NCBI GenBank assembly: GCA_017447325.1
Contig: JAFSNU010000423.1
Location: 1 to 11,511, forward strand
Direction: 5' to 3'
Length of the DNA stretch: 11,511 nucleotides
Origin: Synergistaceae bacterium
GTDB lineage: Bacteria; Synergistota; Synergistia; Synergistales; Aminobacteriaceae
The notes beneath the pieces were generated by a model that made no database searches, had not been told where the DNA came from, and worked only from the letters and a program-made list of their open reading frames with translations. Below are positions 1 through 7,251 of the stretch, piece by piece; the stretch's first letter is position 1; each line of letters starts with the position of its first letter. The position numbers and the translations under genes were made by a program.

Positions 1-12
1 AGATCGCTTCAC

Positions 13-1071
13 GTGAGATATAGAAATTCGATTTTAGTTATTCTAATTTTTATATCGGCGTTCCTCGAAGTCGCTTGCGCCGAGCAAAATTTAATAGAAG
101 TTCAGGCCTCGGGGCGCGGTTCAAGTAGAACTCAAGCATTTCAAAACGCGATTGAAGAGGCCGTCAGAAAGAACGTCGGGGCTTTAATCATGAGCCGCGA
201 AATTTTGTCAAACGACTTGCTCATCGAGAATATAATTCAGGTCTCGCGGGCTGATATTCAAAACGCTGAAATTCTGTCAGAGCGTACGGAAAAGGGCGAA
301 GTGCTTTTAGAATTGAAATTTAAAATTAATAAAGATATTATAGACAACGCGCTGCGCAAAACTTCATACAGCTCCGGCGGCGGAGGCGCGGTGTCCTTCC
401 GTCAGCGAAATTATTTAGAGCGCGGCCTTAAAGCCGTAAATAATTTCTTCAGCGAGCTTGAGCTTTTAGACTTTATAAACGTTGACATAAGCGACAGGAG
501 CATTGATTTAAATAAATCTCAGCTGTCGCTCAATATCAAAATTAAATTTAATAATCAGAAATATTTTGAGCAATTTGCGCCGTCCTTGACTTTGATACTT
601 GATAATATATTAAACAAAGAGCTTGAGCCGGAGCTTGAGACTTCGAGCGGCAGCAAATTAATTTATTTATCAGGCCATAACAGAGATTTTAGAGGCTGGC
701 TCGTGCCGGACGTAATTTTCAGCGCAATTATAAAATCTCTAAATCTTGACTTTAAGCAAAATCAAATTTTAAGGACGCAGCGCAGACTTTGGATTAATCT
801 TGCGCTTATTAACGCTCAAGGCCGCGAGATGACGCTTCGGCGAATACCTGTTCAGTTTCCGGTCACAAATATTTTGTTCTTTAATTTAAATAATAATCTA
901 ATGATCGCGCCGATATTTGCGGTTAATGATAAAAATCTATTCGGCTCCGGCTTATTACTGCCGGACTTAAAGCCTGCTGATGCGCTCGAACAGCGTTTTA
1001 TATTCGAACTGCCGCGCGAAATTTTAACACAGATTAGCAGCATAGCTTCATGGATAAATCTCGAGGAGTAA
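13..1071 (+). CDS. Exported protein with N-terminal LPP20/FlgT-like domain (paralogue 1)
   Basis: A predicted periplasmic protein of 352 aa and unknown function. Residues 1-23 form a signal peptide: basic start, hydrophobic core ILVILIFISAFL, and cleavage probably after ACA. Residues about 27-113 show the pattern of LPP20/FlgT N-terminal domains: a beta strand ending in ASGRG, a helix with alanines at 3-4 residue spacing (AFQNAIEEAVRKNVGALI), an I-x-x-V-S-R-A-D-I segment, and closing beta strands ending in VLLELKFKI. A glycine-rich linker (121-125) leads to a second domain of about 220 aa that recurs in the next gene. The GTG at 13 suits the signal peptide, but no Shine-Dalgarno is visible in the 12 bases before it and the frame is open to the window edge, so the true start could lie upstream. 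The last codons, GAG GAG TAA, double as the ribosome binding site of the next gene. The family assignment is by pattern only. Confidence 0.8.
   Translation: MRYRNSILVILIFISAFLEVACAEQNLIEVQASGRGSSRTQAFQNAIEEAVRKNVGALIMSREILSNDLLIENIIQVSRADIQNAEILSERTEKGEVLLELKFKINKDIIDNALRKTSYSSGGGGAVSFRQRNYLERGLKAVNNFFSELELLDFINVDISDRSIDLNKSQLSLNIKIKFNNQKYFEQFAPSLTLILDNILNKELEPELETSSGSKLIYLSGHNRDFRGWLVPDVIFSAIIKSLNLDFKQNQILRTQRRLWINLALINAQGREMTLRRIPVQFPVTNILFFNLNNNLMIAPIFAVNDKNLFGSGLLLPDLKPADALEQRFIFELPREILTQISSIASWINLEE
1063..1068 (+). promoter_or_regulatory. Ribosome binding site inside the end of the upstream gene
   Basis: GAGGAG, 9 nt before the ATG at 1078, is formed by the last two glutamate codons of the preceding gene. 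Ribosomes finishing that gene therefore terminate on the initiation site of the next, which suggests translational coupling of the two paralogues. Confidence 0.75.
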
Positions 1072-1077
1072 ATTGCG

Positions 1078-2316
1078 ATGCGCAAAATAATTTTGGTAAG
1101 CCTAATAATATTAATTCTTGCAAATCATGCTCACGCGTTAAATCTGCCTTATATCGACGGCGATAGTATAGTTGTAGAAGCGCAGGGGCGGGGCAAAACT
1201 TTAACAGCCGCTAAAATAGACGCGAGGCGCAGCGCGGCGCAAACTGCCCTGGGCTTCATGCTCGAGGGAACTTCAATGCTTGAGAAAGTAAATTCGCAAA
1301 GGCCGAAGCTCGAGGAAAGGCTTCTGCGTTTGTCCCGGGCGTTTATTGCAGCTGGAGAAGAGGAATTAGAGCTGACTGAAGACGACAGGACGCATATTAT
1401 ACGCGTGACGTTAAAAGTTAAAGTGAGCGGCGCTGAATTATTGAACGGACTTTTGCACAAGCCGCCTGAAATTTCAAATATTGACGGCGCATCTTTGGCG
1501 GCGAGCGCAATATCGCGGTTGAACTGGCAGAAGGAGACCGCGCAGACTGCAATAGAATTATTTAATGCGTTTAAGTTAGGCGATTATATACGAGTCACAG
1601 CTCAGAGCGGCGGCGATTTTGACGTCAAGAACGAGCGCATGAACTTTAATATTAATTTCAAATTTGACGAGGCAAGATATTTCAGCGAAGTCGTCCCGGC
1701 CATTGTCTCGACGCTTGATTATATTTCAGATTATAAAATTAAAGGCCTGCCGTTTAACCTGCCGGTCAAGCAGCTGGAAGACGCGGCGTTTGTCCCGCAT
1801 CAGGATTTAACGTCAAGCTTGGCGCAGTATCTAAAACTTTTGGGAATAGAGAAGTCAAATAAAATTATCAATAATGCAGGACCGGCGAATATTTATATAC
1901 AGACTAATAATTATTACTTTAACGCGTATAAATTAAATCAAGAGGCGTTTAATCAGCTTGCGTTAAGCTTATTTAACAGGAATTTAAACGGAATGAAAGG
2001 ACGCGCCGAGCTGACGATCGACTTTGTGAACGACAGCGGCCGGAGAGTTCAGGTCAAGCCCGCGGGCATTAAGAACATGACGGGCATAATGTTTTTCGTT
2101 ATAACTCCGCCTGCTTCGTTGTTCAAAAGTAATTTAGACTTGCTGAACGACGAGCAGCGCAGCATGATTATAATTTTGCCGGCATTCAGCTTCAATCAGG
2201 ACTTAACTCTTTATCAGGAAGACAACGCGCGTCTTGTGAACGTGAAAGTATCAGCCGAAGAATTATTGAAGCTCGGTTCCGGCAGTTCCGTCCGGTGCGC
2301 TGTGAATATTAAGTAA
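1078..2316 (+). CDS. Exported protein with N-terminal LPP20/FlgT-like domain (paralogue 2)
   Basis: A predicted periplasmic protein of 412 aa and unknown function. Residues 1-20 are a signal peptide ending in AHA. Residues about 31-128 carry the LPP20-like signature: strand VVEAQGRG, an alanine-rich helix (AAKIDARRSAAQTALGFML), and strands ending in HIIRVTLKVKVSG. The remainder aligns by eye with the second domain of the preceding gene: both have an FF/LF-x(5)-LxDxIxV segment, a stretch NxNxKFxxxxYFxxxxP, then LD-x-I, and near the C-terminus a MFF/LFF segment. The two genes are therefore a diverged tandem duplication, separated by 6 bp. The ATG at 1078 is supported by GAGGAG 9 nt upstream and by the signal peptide directly after it. 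No catalytic motif is recognisable. A structural or assembly role in the envelope is inference. Confidence 0.85.
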   Translation: MRKIILVSLIILILANHAHALNLPYIDGDSIVVEAQGRGKTLTAAKIDARRSAAQTALGFMLEGTSMLEKVNSQRPKLEERLLRLSRAFIAAGEEELELTEDDRTHIIRVTLKVKVSGAELLNGLLHKPPEISNIDGASLAASAISRLNWQKETAQTAIELFNAFKLGDYIRVTAQSGGDFDVKNERMNFNINFKFDEARYFSEVVPAIVSTLDYISDYKIKGLPFNLPVKQLEDAAFVPHQDLTSSLAQYLKLLGIEKSNKIINNAGPANIYIQTNNYYFNAYKLNQEAFNQLALSLFNRNLNGMKGRAELTIDFVNDSGRRVQVKPAGIKNMTGIMFFVITPPASLFKSNLDLLNDEQRSMIIILPAFSFNQDLTLYQEDNARLVNVKVSAEELLKLGSGSSVRCAVNIK

Positions 2317-2330
2317 AGGAGCGCGCTGAT

Positions 2331-3428
2331 ATGATTAAATTAAATAAATTTATTGCGCTGATAATTGCGTTAAGCTTTATAAATATAGCTGACGCTTATG
2401 ACCAAAAATTTTTTGAGTTATGCAGGACTGCAAGTCACGAAGAGCTGATAAAGTTAGATTTAAGTAATTTGATTAATGACAAAACTTCGAGTGGCTTTAC
2501 TTGCTTAATGGCTGCTGCCGAGAGCAACGCTGATTATAAAGTTATAAATATTTTAGTTAGCTCCGGCTGTGATGTTAATCAAAAGATGTTCGGCGGGATG
2601 ACGGCTCTATTATGGGCTTGCTGGCGCAACAAAAGCCCTGAAGTTATAAAGGCTTTAATCGCGAACGGCGCAGATATTTACGCAGAGTCGGACAATGGCA
2701 AAAATGCTTTGGATTATGTTTACATGAATTCGAATTTATTGGCTGATAATTTAGCCGAGGCGGTGCGCTGTCTTGAGCCTGACGCGGTTATTAAAATTAA
2801 AGATATTAAAGAAGAAGATGTTAAACAGGAAATTAAAATTGAAGATGTTAAATCACCGGCTGCTGAGACTGAAATATCAAAAGATGTTAAAGCCGCAGCG
2901 CATATCACGACTATAAATTATTACGGCATCACTGACCTGATGACATTAGCTGAGAATGGCGATGATCCCGCCGAAATTTTAAAGTTAATAGAACAAGGCG
3001 CGGACGTCAACGCTCGGGACGACGCGGAACAGACGGCCTTAATGTACGCCGCTGTGTCAAATCAAAATCCTGAAATTATTTCAGCATTATTAAAATCCGG
3101 CGCGGATATCAACGCTCGGGACGACGCGGGACGCACTGCGCTGATGCTCGCCGTATCTAAAAATCCTAATCTTGACGTTATAAAAACGCTGATAAAGGCT
3201 GACGGCATAGAGATAAACTCCGTTCAAGAGCGCAACGGATGGACTGCGTTATTCTGGGCTGCTTATTCAGCTGTAAATCCTGAAGTCATTAATATTTTAT
3301 TGGACAACGGCGCGGACGCGAAAATCAAAGGCAAGTTCGGCGAGTCTGTTACTGCTTACGCAAGACGCAATAAAAATCTTGATGTTAAATCTGAAGTATT
3401 TAAACGTTTAGAAAATTTGAGCAAATAA
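2331..3428 (+). CDS. Exported ankyrin-repeat protein
   Basis: A 365-aa protein with a signal peptide (residues 1-22, cleavage after ADA), so it should act outside the cytoplasm, presumably through protein-protein contacts. Two ankyrin blocks are visible. The first is about residues 28-150, with an FFELC-x-x-AS cap and repeats such as GGMTALLWA. A lysine/glutamate-rich linker (152-188) follows. The second block, about 198-362, has clear repeats with GADVNARD, TALMYAA, GADINARD and GWTALFWAA. Repeats in the second block are 34 aa (102 bp) apart, and two of them share 21 identical bases (3007-3027 and 3109-3129), a sign of recent internal duplication. The start is set by TAAAGGAG overlapping the upstream stop, 9 nt before the ATG. 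The layout of signal peptide, ankyrins, charged linker, ankyrins is repeated in the next gene. Ligand unknown. Confidence 0.9.
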   Translation: MIKLNKFIALIIALSFINIADAYDQKFFELCRTASHEELIKLDLSNLINDKTSSGFTCLMAAAESNADYKVINILVSSGCDVNQKMFGGMTALLWACWRNKSPEVIKALIANGADIYAESDNGKNALDYVYMNSNLLADNLAEAVRCLEPDAVIKIKDIKEEDVKQEIKIEDVKSPAAETEISKDVKAAAHITTINYYGITDLMTLAENGDDPAEILKLIEQGADVNARDDAEQTALMYAAVSNQNPEIISALLKSGADINARDDAGRTALMLAVSKNPNLDVIKTLIKADGIEINSVQERNGWTALFWAAYSAVNPEVINILLDNGADAKIKGKFGESVTAYARRNKNLDVKSEVFKRLENLSK

Positions 3429-3470
3429 ATTTGATTAAATATAAATTAAAACTGGAGGTTTTTAGTAGTT

Positions 3471-4979
3471 ATGAAGCGCGTTTTATTAGTTTTGTTTGTT
3501 TTGCTGCTCAGCTCTGCAAGTGCTTTTGCTGTAAACGAAGCTGATATTGACAAAGCTGCGAGCGACGAACTCGCGACTTTGTGTGAAACTGCCTCAGCCG
3601 AAGAAGTCGCAGCGCAGTTAGCAAAGCTCGATGTGTCCAAGTTGGACTTCAGGCCGTTGATTTACGCCGCAGCTCTTAACTCCGACGCGGGCGTTATCGA
3701 AGCTCTGGTCAAAGCGTACGGACTTGATGTTTTAAATAAGCCAGTTGCCGACGAAAAACGCACGATTTTAATATTAGCCGCCGAGCTTAACGAACCGGCA
3801 GTCGTTAAAATTTTAATCAGCATGGGCGCGGATGTTAGTCTTAAAGACGCGGACGGCAAGACAGCCCTTGACTATGCGCTTGAAAATATTTCGTTGTCAA
3901 GCGACGAGGAGACTTTAAAGCTGCTGGGATATGAGCCAAAGCCCGAGCCAAAGTCTGAAGAATCAAAATCCGAAGAGCCAAAAGCCGAAGAGCTGAAGTC
4001 TGAAGAGCCAAAAGTCGAAGAGCCGAAAGCTGAAGAGCCAAAAGTCGAAGAGCCGAAAGCTGAAGAGACAAAGTCCGAAGAGTCGAAAGCTGAAGAGCCG
4101 AAGTCTGAAGAGCCAAAAGTCGAAGAGCCGAAAGCTGAAGAGCCAAAAGCTGAAGAGACAAAAGTCGAAGAGCCGAAAGCTGAAGAGCCAAAAGCCGAAG
4201 AGCCAAAGTCCGAAGAGCCGAAAGCTGAAGAGCCAAAAGTCGAAGAGCCAAAAGCCGAAGAGCCGAAAGCTGAAGAGACAAAGACTGAAGAGCCAAAAGC
4301 CGAAGAGCCGAAAGCTGAAGAGCCAAAAGCTGAAGAGACAAAGACCGAAGAGCCAAAAGTCGAAGAGCCGGAACAAAAGTCCTATATCAAGGACAGCGAT
4401 TTTATAAAAATGTGCGCCGGAGCAAGCTATGAGATTATTCAAAACGCAATCGACAATCGTCATGCGAACGTCAACGCCAAAGATTATTACGACGCGACGC
4501 CGTTGATTTACGCCGCTGAGAAAAATTCTGATGTTAGGGTTATAGACGCGCTCGCGAAAGCCGGAGCCGATATGAACGCCCGGGATAAGGACGGCAAGAC
4601 CGCGCTGATGTACGCCGCCGGTGCAAATTCAAATTCTGAGATAATAACGGCTTTAATTTCGAACGGAGCGAAGGCAAATCTGCGCGACAATAATAGAATG
4701 ACGGCGATAATGCACGCTGCGAGAAATAATAAAGCCGCTGTCGTGAAGGCGTTGATAGACGCCGGAGCGGAGGAGCTTACGGATAAGCGCGGATGGTCTG
4801 CTCTGTTCTGGGCAGCCGGATACACGGCTGACGCTGAGGTAATCGGCGTGCTGCTTGATGCGGGATACGACACTCACGCAAGAGATCATAACATGATAAC
4901 GCCGTTGGATCTCGCAAATAAAAATTCTAAATTAATCAACACAAAAGATTTTTTAAGGCTCGAGCAGGAGAGCAGATAG
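3471..4979 (+). CDS. Exported ankyrin-repeat protein with a (K-x-E-E-P)28 spacer
   Basis: A 502-aa protein. Residues 1-20 are a typical signal peptide ending in AFA. Residues about 35-155 form an ankyrin block with a LATLCETAS cap and GADVSLKDADGKTALDYA. Residues 161-300 are 28 uninterrupted pentapeptides K-[S/A/V/T]-E-E-[P/T/S/L], net charge about -1 per unit, expected to be extended rather than folded. Residues about 306-498 form a second ankyrin block, again opening with a cap (FIKMCAGAS) and containing GADMNARDKDGKTALMYAA and GWSALFWAA. It is a paralogue of the preceding gene with the linker greatly expanded. By analogy with the Glu-Pro/Lys-Pro spacer of TonB, the repeat may hold two binding modules apart across the periplasm, which is inference. 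GGAGG lies 12 nt before the ATG. Antisense open frames through the repeat are by-products of its periodicity. Confidence 0.9.
   Translation: MKRVLLVLFVLLLSSASAFAVNEADIDKAASDELATLCETASAEEVAAQLAKLDVSKLDFRPLIYAAALNSDAGVIEALVKAYGLDVLNKPVADEKRTILILAAELNEPAVVKILISMGADVSLKDADGKTALDYALENISLSSDEETLKLLGYEPKPEPKSEESKSEEPKAEELKSEEPKVEEPKAEEPKVEEPKAEETKSEESKAEEPKSEEPKVEEPKAEEPKAEETKVEEPKAEEPKAEEPKSEEPKAEEPKVEEPKAEEPKAEETKTEEPKAEEPKAEEPKAEETKTEEPKVEEPEQKSYIKDSDFIKMCAGASYEIIQNAIDNRHANVNAKDYYDATPLIYAAEKNSDVRVIDALAKAGADMNARDKDGKTALMYAAGANSNSEIITALISNGAKANLRDNNRMTAIMHAARNNKAAVVKALIDAGAEELTDKRGWSALFWAAGYTADAEVIGVLLDAGYDTHARDHNMITPLDLANKNSKLINTKDFLRLEQESR
3951..4370 (+). repeat. In-frame 15-bp tandem repeat, 28 copies
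   Basis: There are twenty-eight consecutive 15-bp units, each encoding K-x-E-E-x. Nearly all units use GAA then GAG for the two glutamates (the first unit uses GAA GAA), while the lysine, alanine and proline codons vary synonymously, which points to expansion of a short ancestral unit at the DNA level. A higher-order duplication is visible: the run KAEEP-KAEET-KTEEP occurs at residues 261-275 and again at 281-295, a 60-bp step. Because the unit is 15 bp, gain or loss of copies never shifts the frame, so spacer length could vary among strains. Confidence 0.95.
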
Positions 4980-5022
4980 AAAATTAAATTTAATTAATAA
5001 ATTAATAAGGAGTGTTTAGTAT

Positions 5023-6771
5023 ATGAAAGTTAGAAAATTTGCAGCCGGTTTGATGCTTGCCTCTCAGGTATTGAGCTTAACGCCTGTTTTCGCGGCTGAA
5101 GAGAATTTGGACAAGCGCGAAAAGATTTTAGTCGAACAGGCCGTTAAATTGTCCGATAAGTCCGTTAATCTTGACGACAAAGAGCAGGAATTAAACAAGC
5201 GCAGCGCGAAGCTTGAGGAGCTTGAACAGGATCTGCGCGAAAGAAATGCGGAGTTCAGCGTCAGAGAGACCGAGCTTAATGACTTAAGGGCAAGCCTGAA
5301 TAAAAACTCGGCATATCTCGATGCAAGCTATAAAGAGTTTGAGCAGGACAAAGAGCAGTTTGAAAATTATAAAATTCAAGTTGCAAAAGAAGCTGAAGCG
5401 GCAAAGTTAATGGCCGACAACGCAGCTCAGGCGATGCAGGAAGCTGAAAATATCAAGCTCAGAGCCGACAAGCGCGACAAAGAACTTGCACGGCGCGAGA
5501 ATGATATTCAGGACGAGTTAGCGCAGCTTGAAGTAGTGCGCGACGCTTTAATGGCCAGCAAAAATGAACTTGATCAGCAGGCAGACGAGATCGAAGCAAA
5601 ATACGCTGATTTAAAAACACGCAACGAAGAGGCAGATAAACAACTTGCGGAGATAAATTTAAAACAGGAAGACATGAACAAGCAGCTCGCAAGTTTGAAC
5701 TCTAAGGCTAAAAAGCTCGAGGCCGCGCGTAAGTTATTTAACAGCGAGCAGGACAAGCTTGACAAAGAGAAATTAAGAGTTGACACGCTGAAAGCCGACG
5801 CCGAAAAGGCTGTTAAAGAGGCTGAAAAATTAATGGCCGAGGCCGACGCTAAAAGTTTAAAGGCCGACGAGATTATAAATAAAAGCTTAGAGCAGGAAAA
5901 TTTGATCGCGCAGCTTAAGGAAGATTTGGCCGAAAAGAAGCAGGAACTCGACGCGCTGTATGTAAGAAATGACAGTAATAATGTGCTTATCGCCGAGCTG
6001 ATGAGCGACGCAGCCGCTAATATAGCTCTGACTCCAAGCGACAAAGGCATAATAAACTGGTCGGACGGAAGCATCAGGGCAAGAGGCTTCGGAGTTGCGC
6101 CGGATGATATTAATAATATAGCTCAGGCGAAAGCTCTCGCAAGACGCGCCGCCGTGGTTGACTTACAGCGCAATTTGCTCGAGACGGTGCAGGGCGTGCA
6201 GATAGACTCTAAGACTTTAGTTCAGGACTTTATGACTAAGAGCGATACTGTTAATACAGCAGTGCAGGGCGTTATAAAGGGCGTTGAAGTGATTGAAGAG
6301 CGTTGGGACGAGAAAACTAAAAGCTATAACGTCGCCGGACAGATCAGACCTGAAAAGATGTCGGGCGCAATGTCCCAGATCTTAAATCAAATCAGCAAAG
6401 TTAAAATGCCTAAAGAGCCGAAAGCTAAGAAATTTAATTACACAGGCTTGATAATAGACGCGCGTGACATTGCCGGCTTAGAGCATTTTAAATTCTTTCA
6501 TATCGTTGACGAGAAAGGCAGCATAGTTTACGGCTCGGAGTTCGCTGATAAAAATATTCAGGCTAAAAAAGGCCTTTATGTATATTATGACAGAATGGTT
6601 ACAGCTAAAGACGAGAAGAGCAAGGTCGGCAGTAACCCGTTAGTGATAAAAGCCCAGCGCATCGCGTCGAACGGCAGCGATATTGTAATCTTGACTGAAG
6701 AGGCCGATAAAATACGCGCCAATAAAATTAATTTCAGGAAAGACTGCCGCGTGATTATAGTTAATTCGTAA
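5023..6771 (+). CDS. Exported coiled-coil protein with C-terminal LPP20-like domain
   Basis: A 582-aa protein whose signal peptide is residues 1-24 (cleavage after VFA). Residues about 28-315 are almost continuous charged heptad-like sequence rich in E, K, L and A with no proline, so a long coiled coil is expected. Residues about 348-455 match the LPP20-like pattern: DGSIRARGFGVAP, an alanine helix (AQAKALARRAAVVDLQRNLL), a V-x-G-x-x-I-K-G-V-E-V-I-E-E segment, and strands ending in YNVAGQIRPEKM. The last domain, 471-582, begins YTGLIIDARDIAG and contains VYGSEF, KVGSNPLVIKA, SDIVILTEEADKI and a final CRVIIVNS, a C-terminal arrangement I associate with LPP20-family exported proteins of several diderm phyla. 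AAGGAG lies 10 nt before the ATG. No lipobox is present, so it is probably soluble or held by partners. A rod-like scaffold is the obvious inference. Confidence 0.88.
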   Translation: MKVRKFAAGLMLASQVLSLTPVFAAEENLDKREKILVEQAVKLSDKSVNLDDKEQELNKRSAKLEELEQDLRERNAEFSVRETELNDLRASLNKNSAYLDASYKEFEQDKEQFENYKIQVAKEAEAAKLMADNAAQAMQEAENIKLRADKRDKELARRENDIQDELAQLEVVRDALMASKNELDQQADEIEAKYADLKTRNEEADKQLAEINLKQEDMNKQLASLNSKAKKLEAARKLFNSEQDKLDKEKLRVDTLKADAEKAVKEAEKLMAEADAKSLKADEIINKSLEQENLIAQLKEDLAEKKQELDALYVRNDSNNVLIAELMSDAAANIALTPSDKGIINWSDGSIRARGFGVAPDDINNIAQAKALARRAAVVDLQRNLLETVQGVQIDSKTLVQDFMTKSDTVNTAVQGVIKGVEVIEERWDEKTKSYNVAGQIRPEKMSGAMSQILNQISKVKMPKEPKAKKFNYTGLIIDARDIAGLEHFKFFHIVDEKGSIVYGSEFADKNIQAKKGLYVYYDRMVTAKDEKSKVGSNPLVIKAQRIASNGSDIVILTEEADKIRANKINFRKDCRVIIVNS

Positions 6772-6780
6772 TTTTCAGCA

Positions 6781-7230
6781 ATGCTTAAAGCTTTATTAAT
6801 AATTTTATTAAATTATTTAAATTTAAATTTAAATTCAAACTCTCCGCGCTTGGTCACGAGCGCTGACATAGCGAGAGTGCGCGAGATTAAACGCGAGAGA
6901 GTTTTAAAAATTAATAAATTATTAAATATGACGCTTGAAAGCTTGAGCTATGATGTTGATTTAGACATTGCGCGTGCAAGAGGCGCGGGAATTATTAAGA
7001 CTAACAGCAGCCGGGCCAAGGCAGCCGCAGCGGAGATGCAGGCCCGGCGCGCTGCTTTAAGTTCAGCCCGCAGAGGATTGTTAATGCTTAAAAGTAAAAT
7101 TAATAATAATAACAGCAAAATTATTTTGTCGGGCTATGTGCCGCCGTTAAAAATTTTAGCCGAATTTACAAGCGGCGATTTATATTTTGTCGATGTTGAG
7201 ACGAGTTTGCGCAAGCTATTAATAAATTAA
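6781..7230 (+). CDS. Small LPP20-like domain protein
   Basis: A 149-aa protein starting 9 bp after the upstream stop. Residues 1-15 are hydrophobic (MLKALLIILLNYLNL) but lack a clear cleavage site, so this could be an uncleaved anchor or a poor signal peptide. Residues about 63-145 are a minimal LPP20-like domain: strand DIARARGAGI, a helix very rich in alanine and arginine (RAKAAAAEMQARRAALSSARRGLL), then GYVPPLKIL and closing strands GDLYFVDVETSL. No Shine-Dalgarno precedes the ATG (the upstream bases are AT-rich up to ttttcagca), so translation probably depends on coupling to the preceding gene. An in-frame TTG at 6850 or ATG at 6928 would remove the hydrophobic segment and also lacks a good binding site. 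Possibly a small partner of the larger LPP20-like proteins around it. Its specific role is unknown. Confidence 0.75.
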   Translation: MLKALLIILLNYLNLNLNSNSPRLVTSADIARVREIKRERVLKINKLLNMTLESLSYDVDLDIARARGAGIIKTNSSRAKAAAAEMQARRAALSSARRGLLMLKSKINNNNSKIILSGYVPPLKILAEFTSGDLYFVDVETSLRKLLIN

Positions 7231-7236
7231 TAAATT

Positions 7237-7241
7237 AGGAG
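7237..7241 (+). promoter_or_regulatory. Ribosome binding site deciding the start at 7252
   Basis: AGGAG lies 10 nt before ATG 7252 but only 4 nt before an in-frame GTG at 7246. The 10-nt spacing is the same as in the gene at 5023, and ATG 7252 gives a cleaner signal peptide (MRKFIAALSL), so ATG 7252 is preferred. Confidence 0.75.
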
Positions 7242-7251
7242 TGATGTGTGT

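Noticed and set aside
73..81. Cysteine near the signal cleavage site of the first gene (VAC)
   Set aside because: The -3 position is glutamate, which does not fit the lipobox; an ordinary cleavage after ACA fits better.
3417..3445. Possible promoter TTGAGC, 17 bp, TATAAA before the second ankyrin gene
   Set aside because: The -35 box is poor, and transcription would start at about 3452, essentially on the Shine-Dalgarno at 3454. AT-rich spacers give such matches by chance. An internal promoter cannot be excluded.
3951..4370. Dense recurrence of GAAGAGC, the complement of a known type IIS recognition sequence
   Set aside because: It results from repeated Glu-Glu-Pro codons in the tandem repeat. 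Nothing connects it to the restriction gene at 10775, whose target is unknown.
3951..4370. CRISPR-like array
   Set aside because: Units are 15 bp, contiguous and in frame with a coding sequence, without spacers.
3841..4463. Two long minus-strand open frames (about 170 codons each) encoding Leu/Phe-rich repeats
   Set aside because: They are antisense readings of the 15-bp repeat, which has no stop in these frames. Their low-complexity products have no binding site or domain, and the sense frame has a signal peptide and ankyrins.
5574..6074. Minus-strand open frame of 166 codons rich in serine and alanine
   Set aside because: It is the antisense shadow of the coiled-coil coding region, with no ribosome binding site and no recognisable domain.
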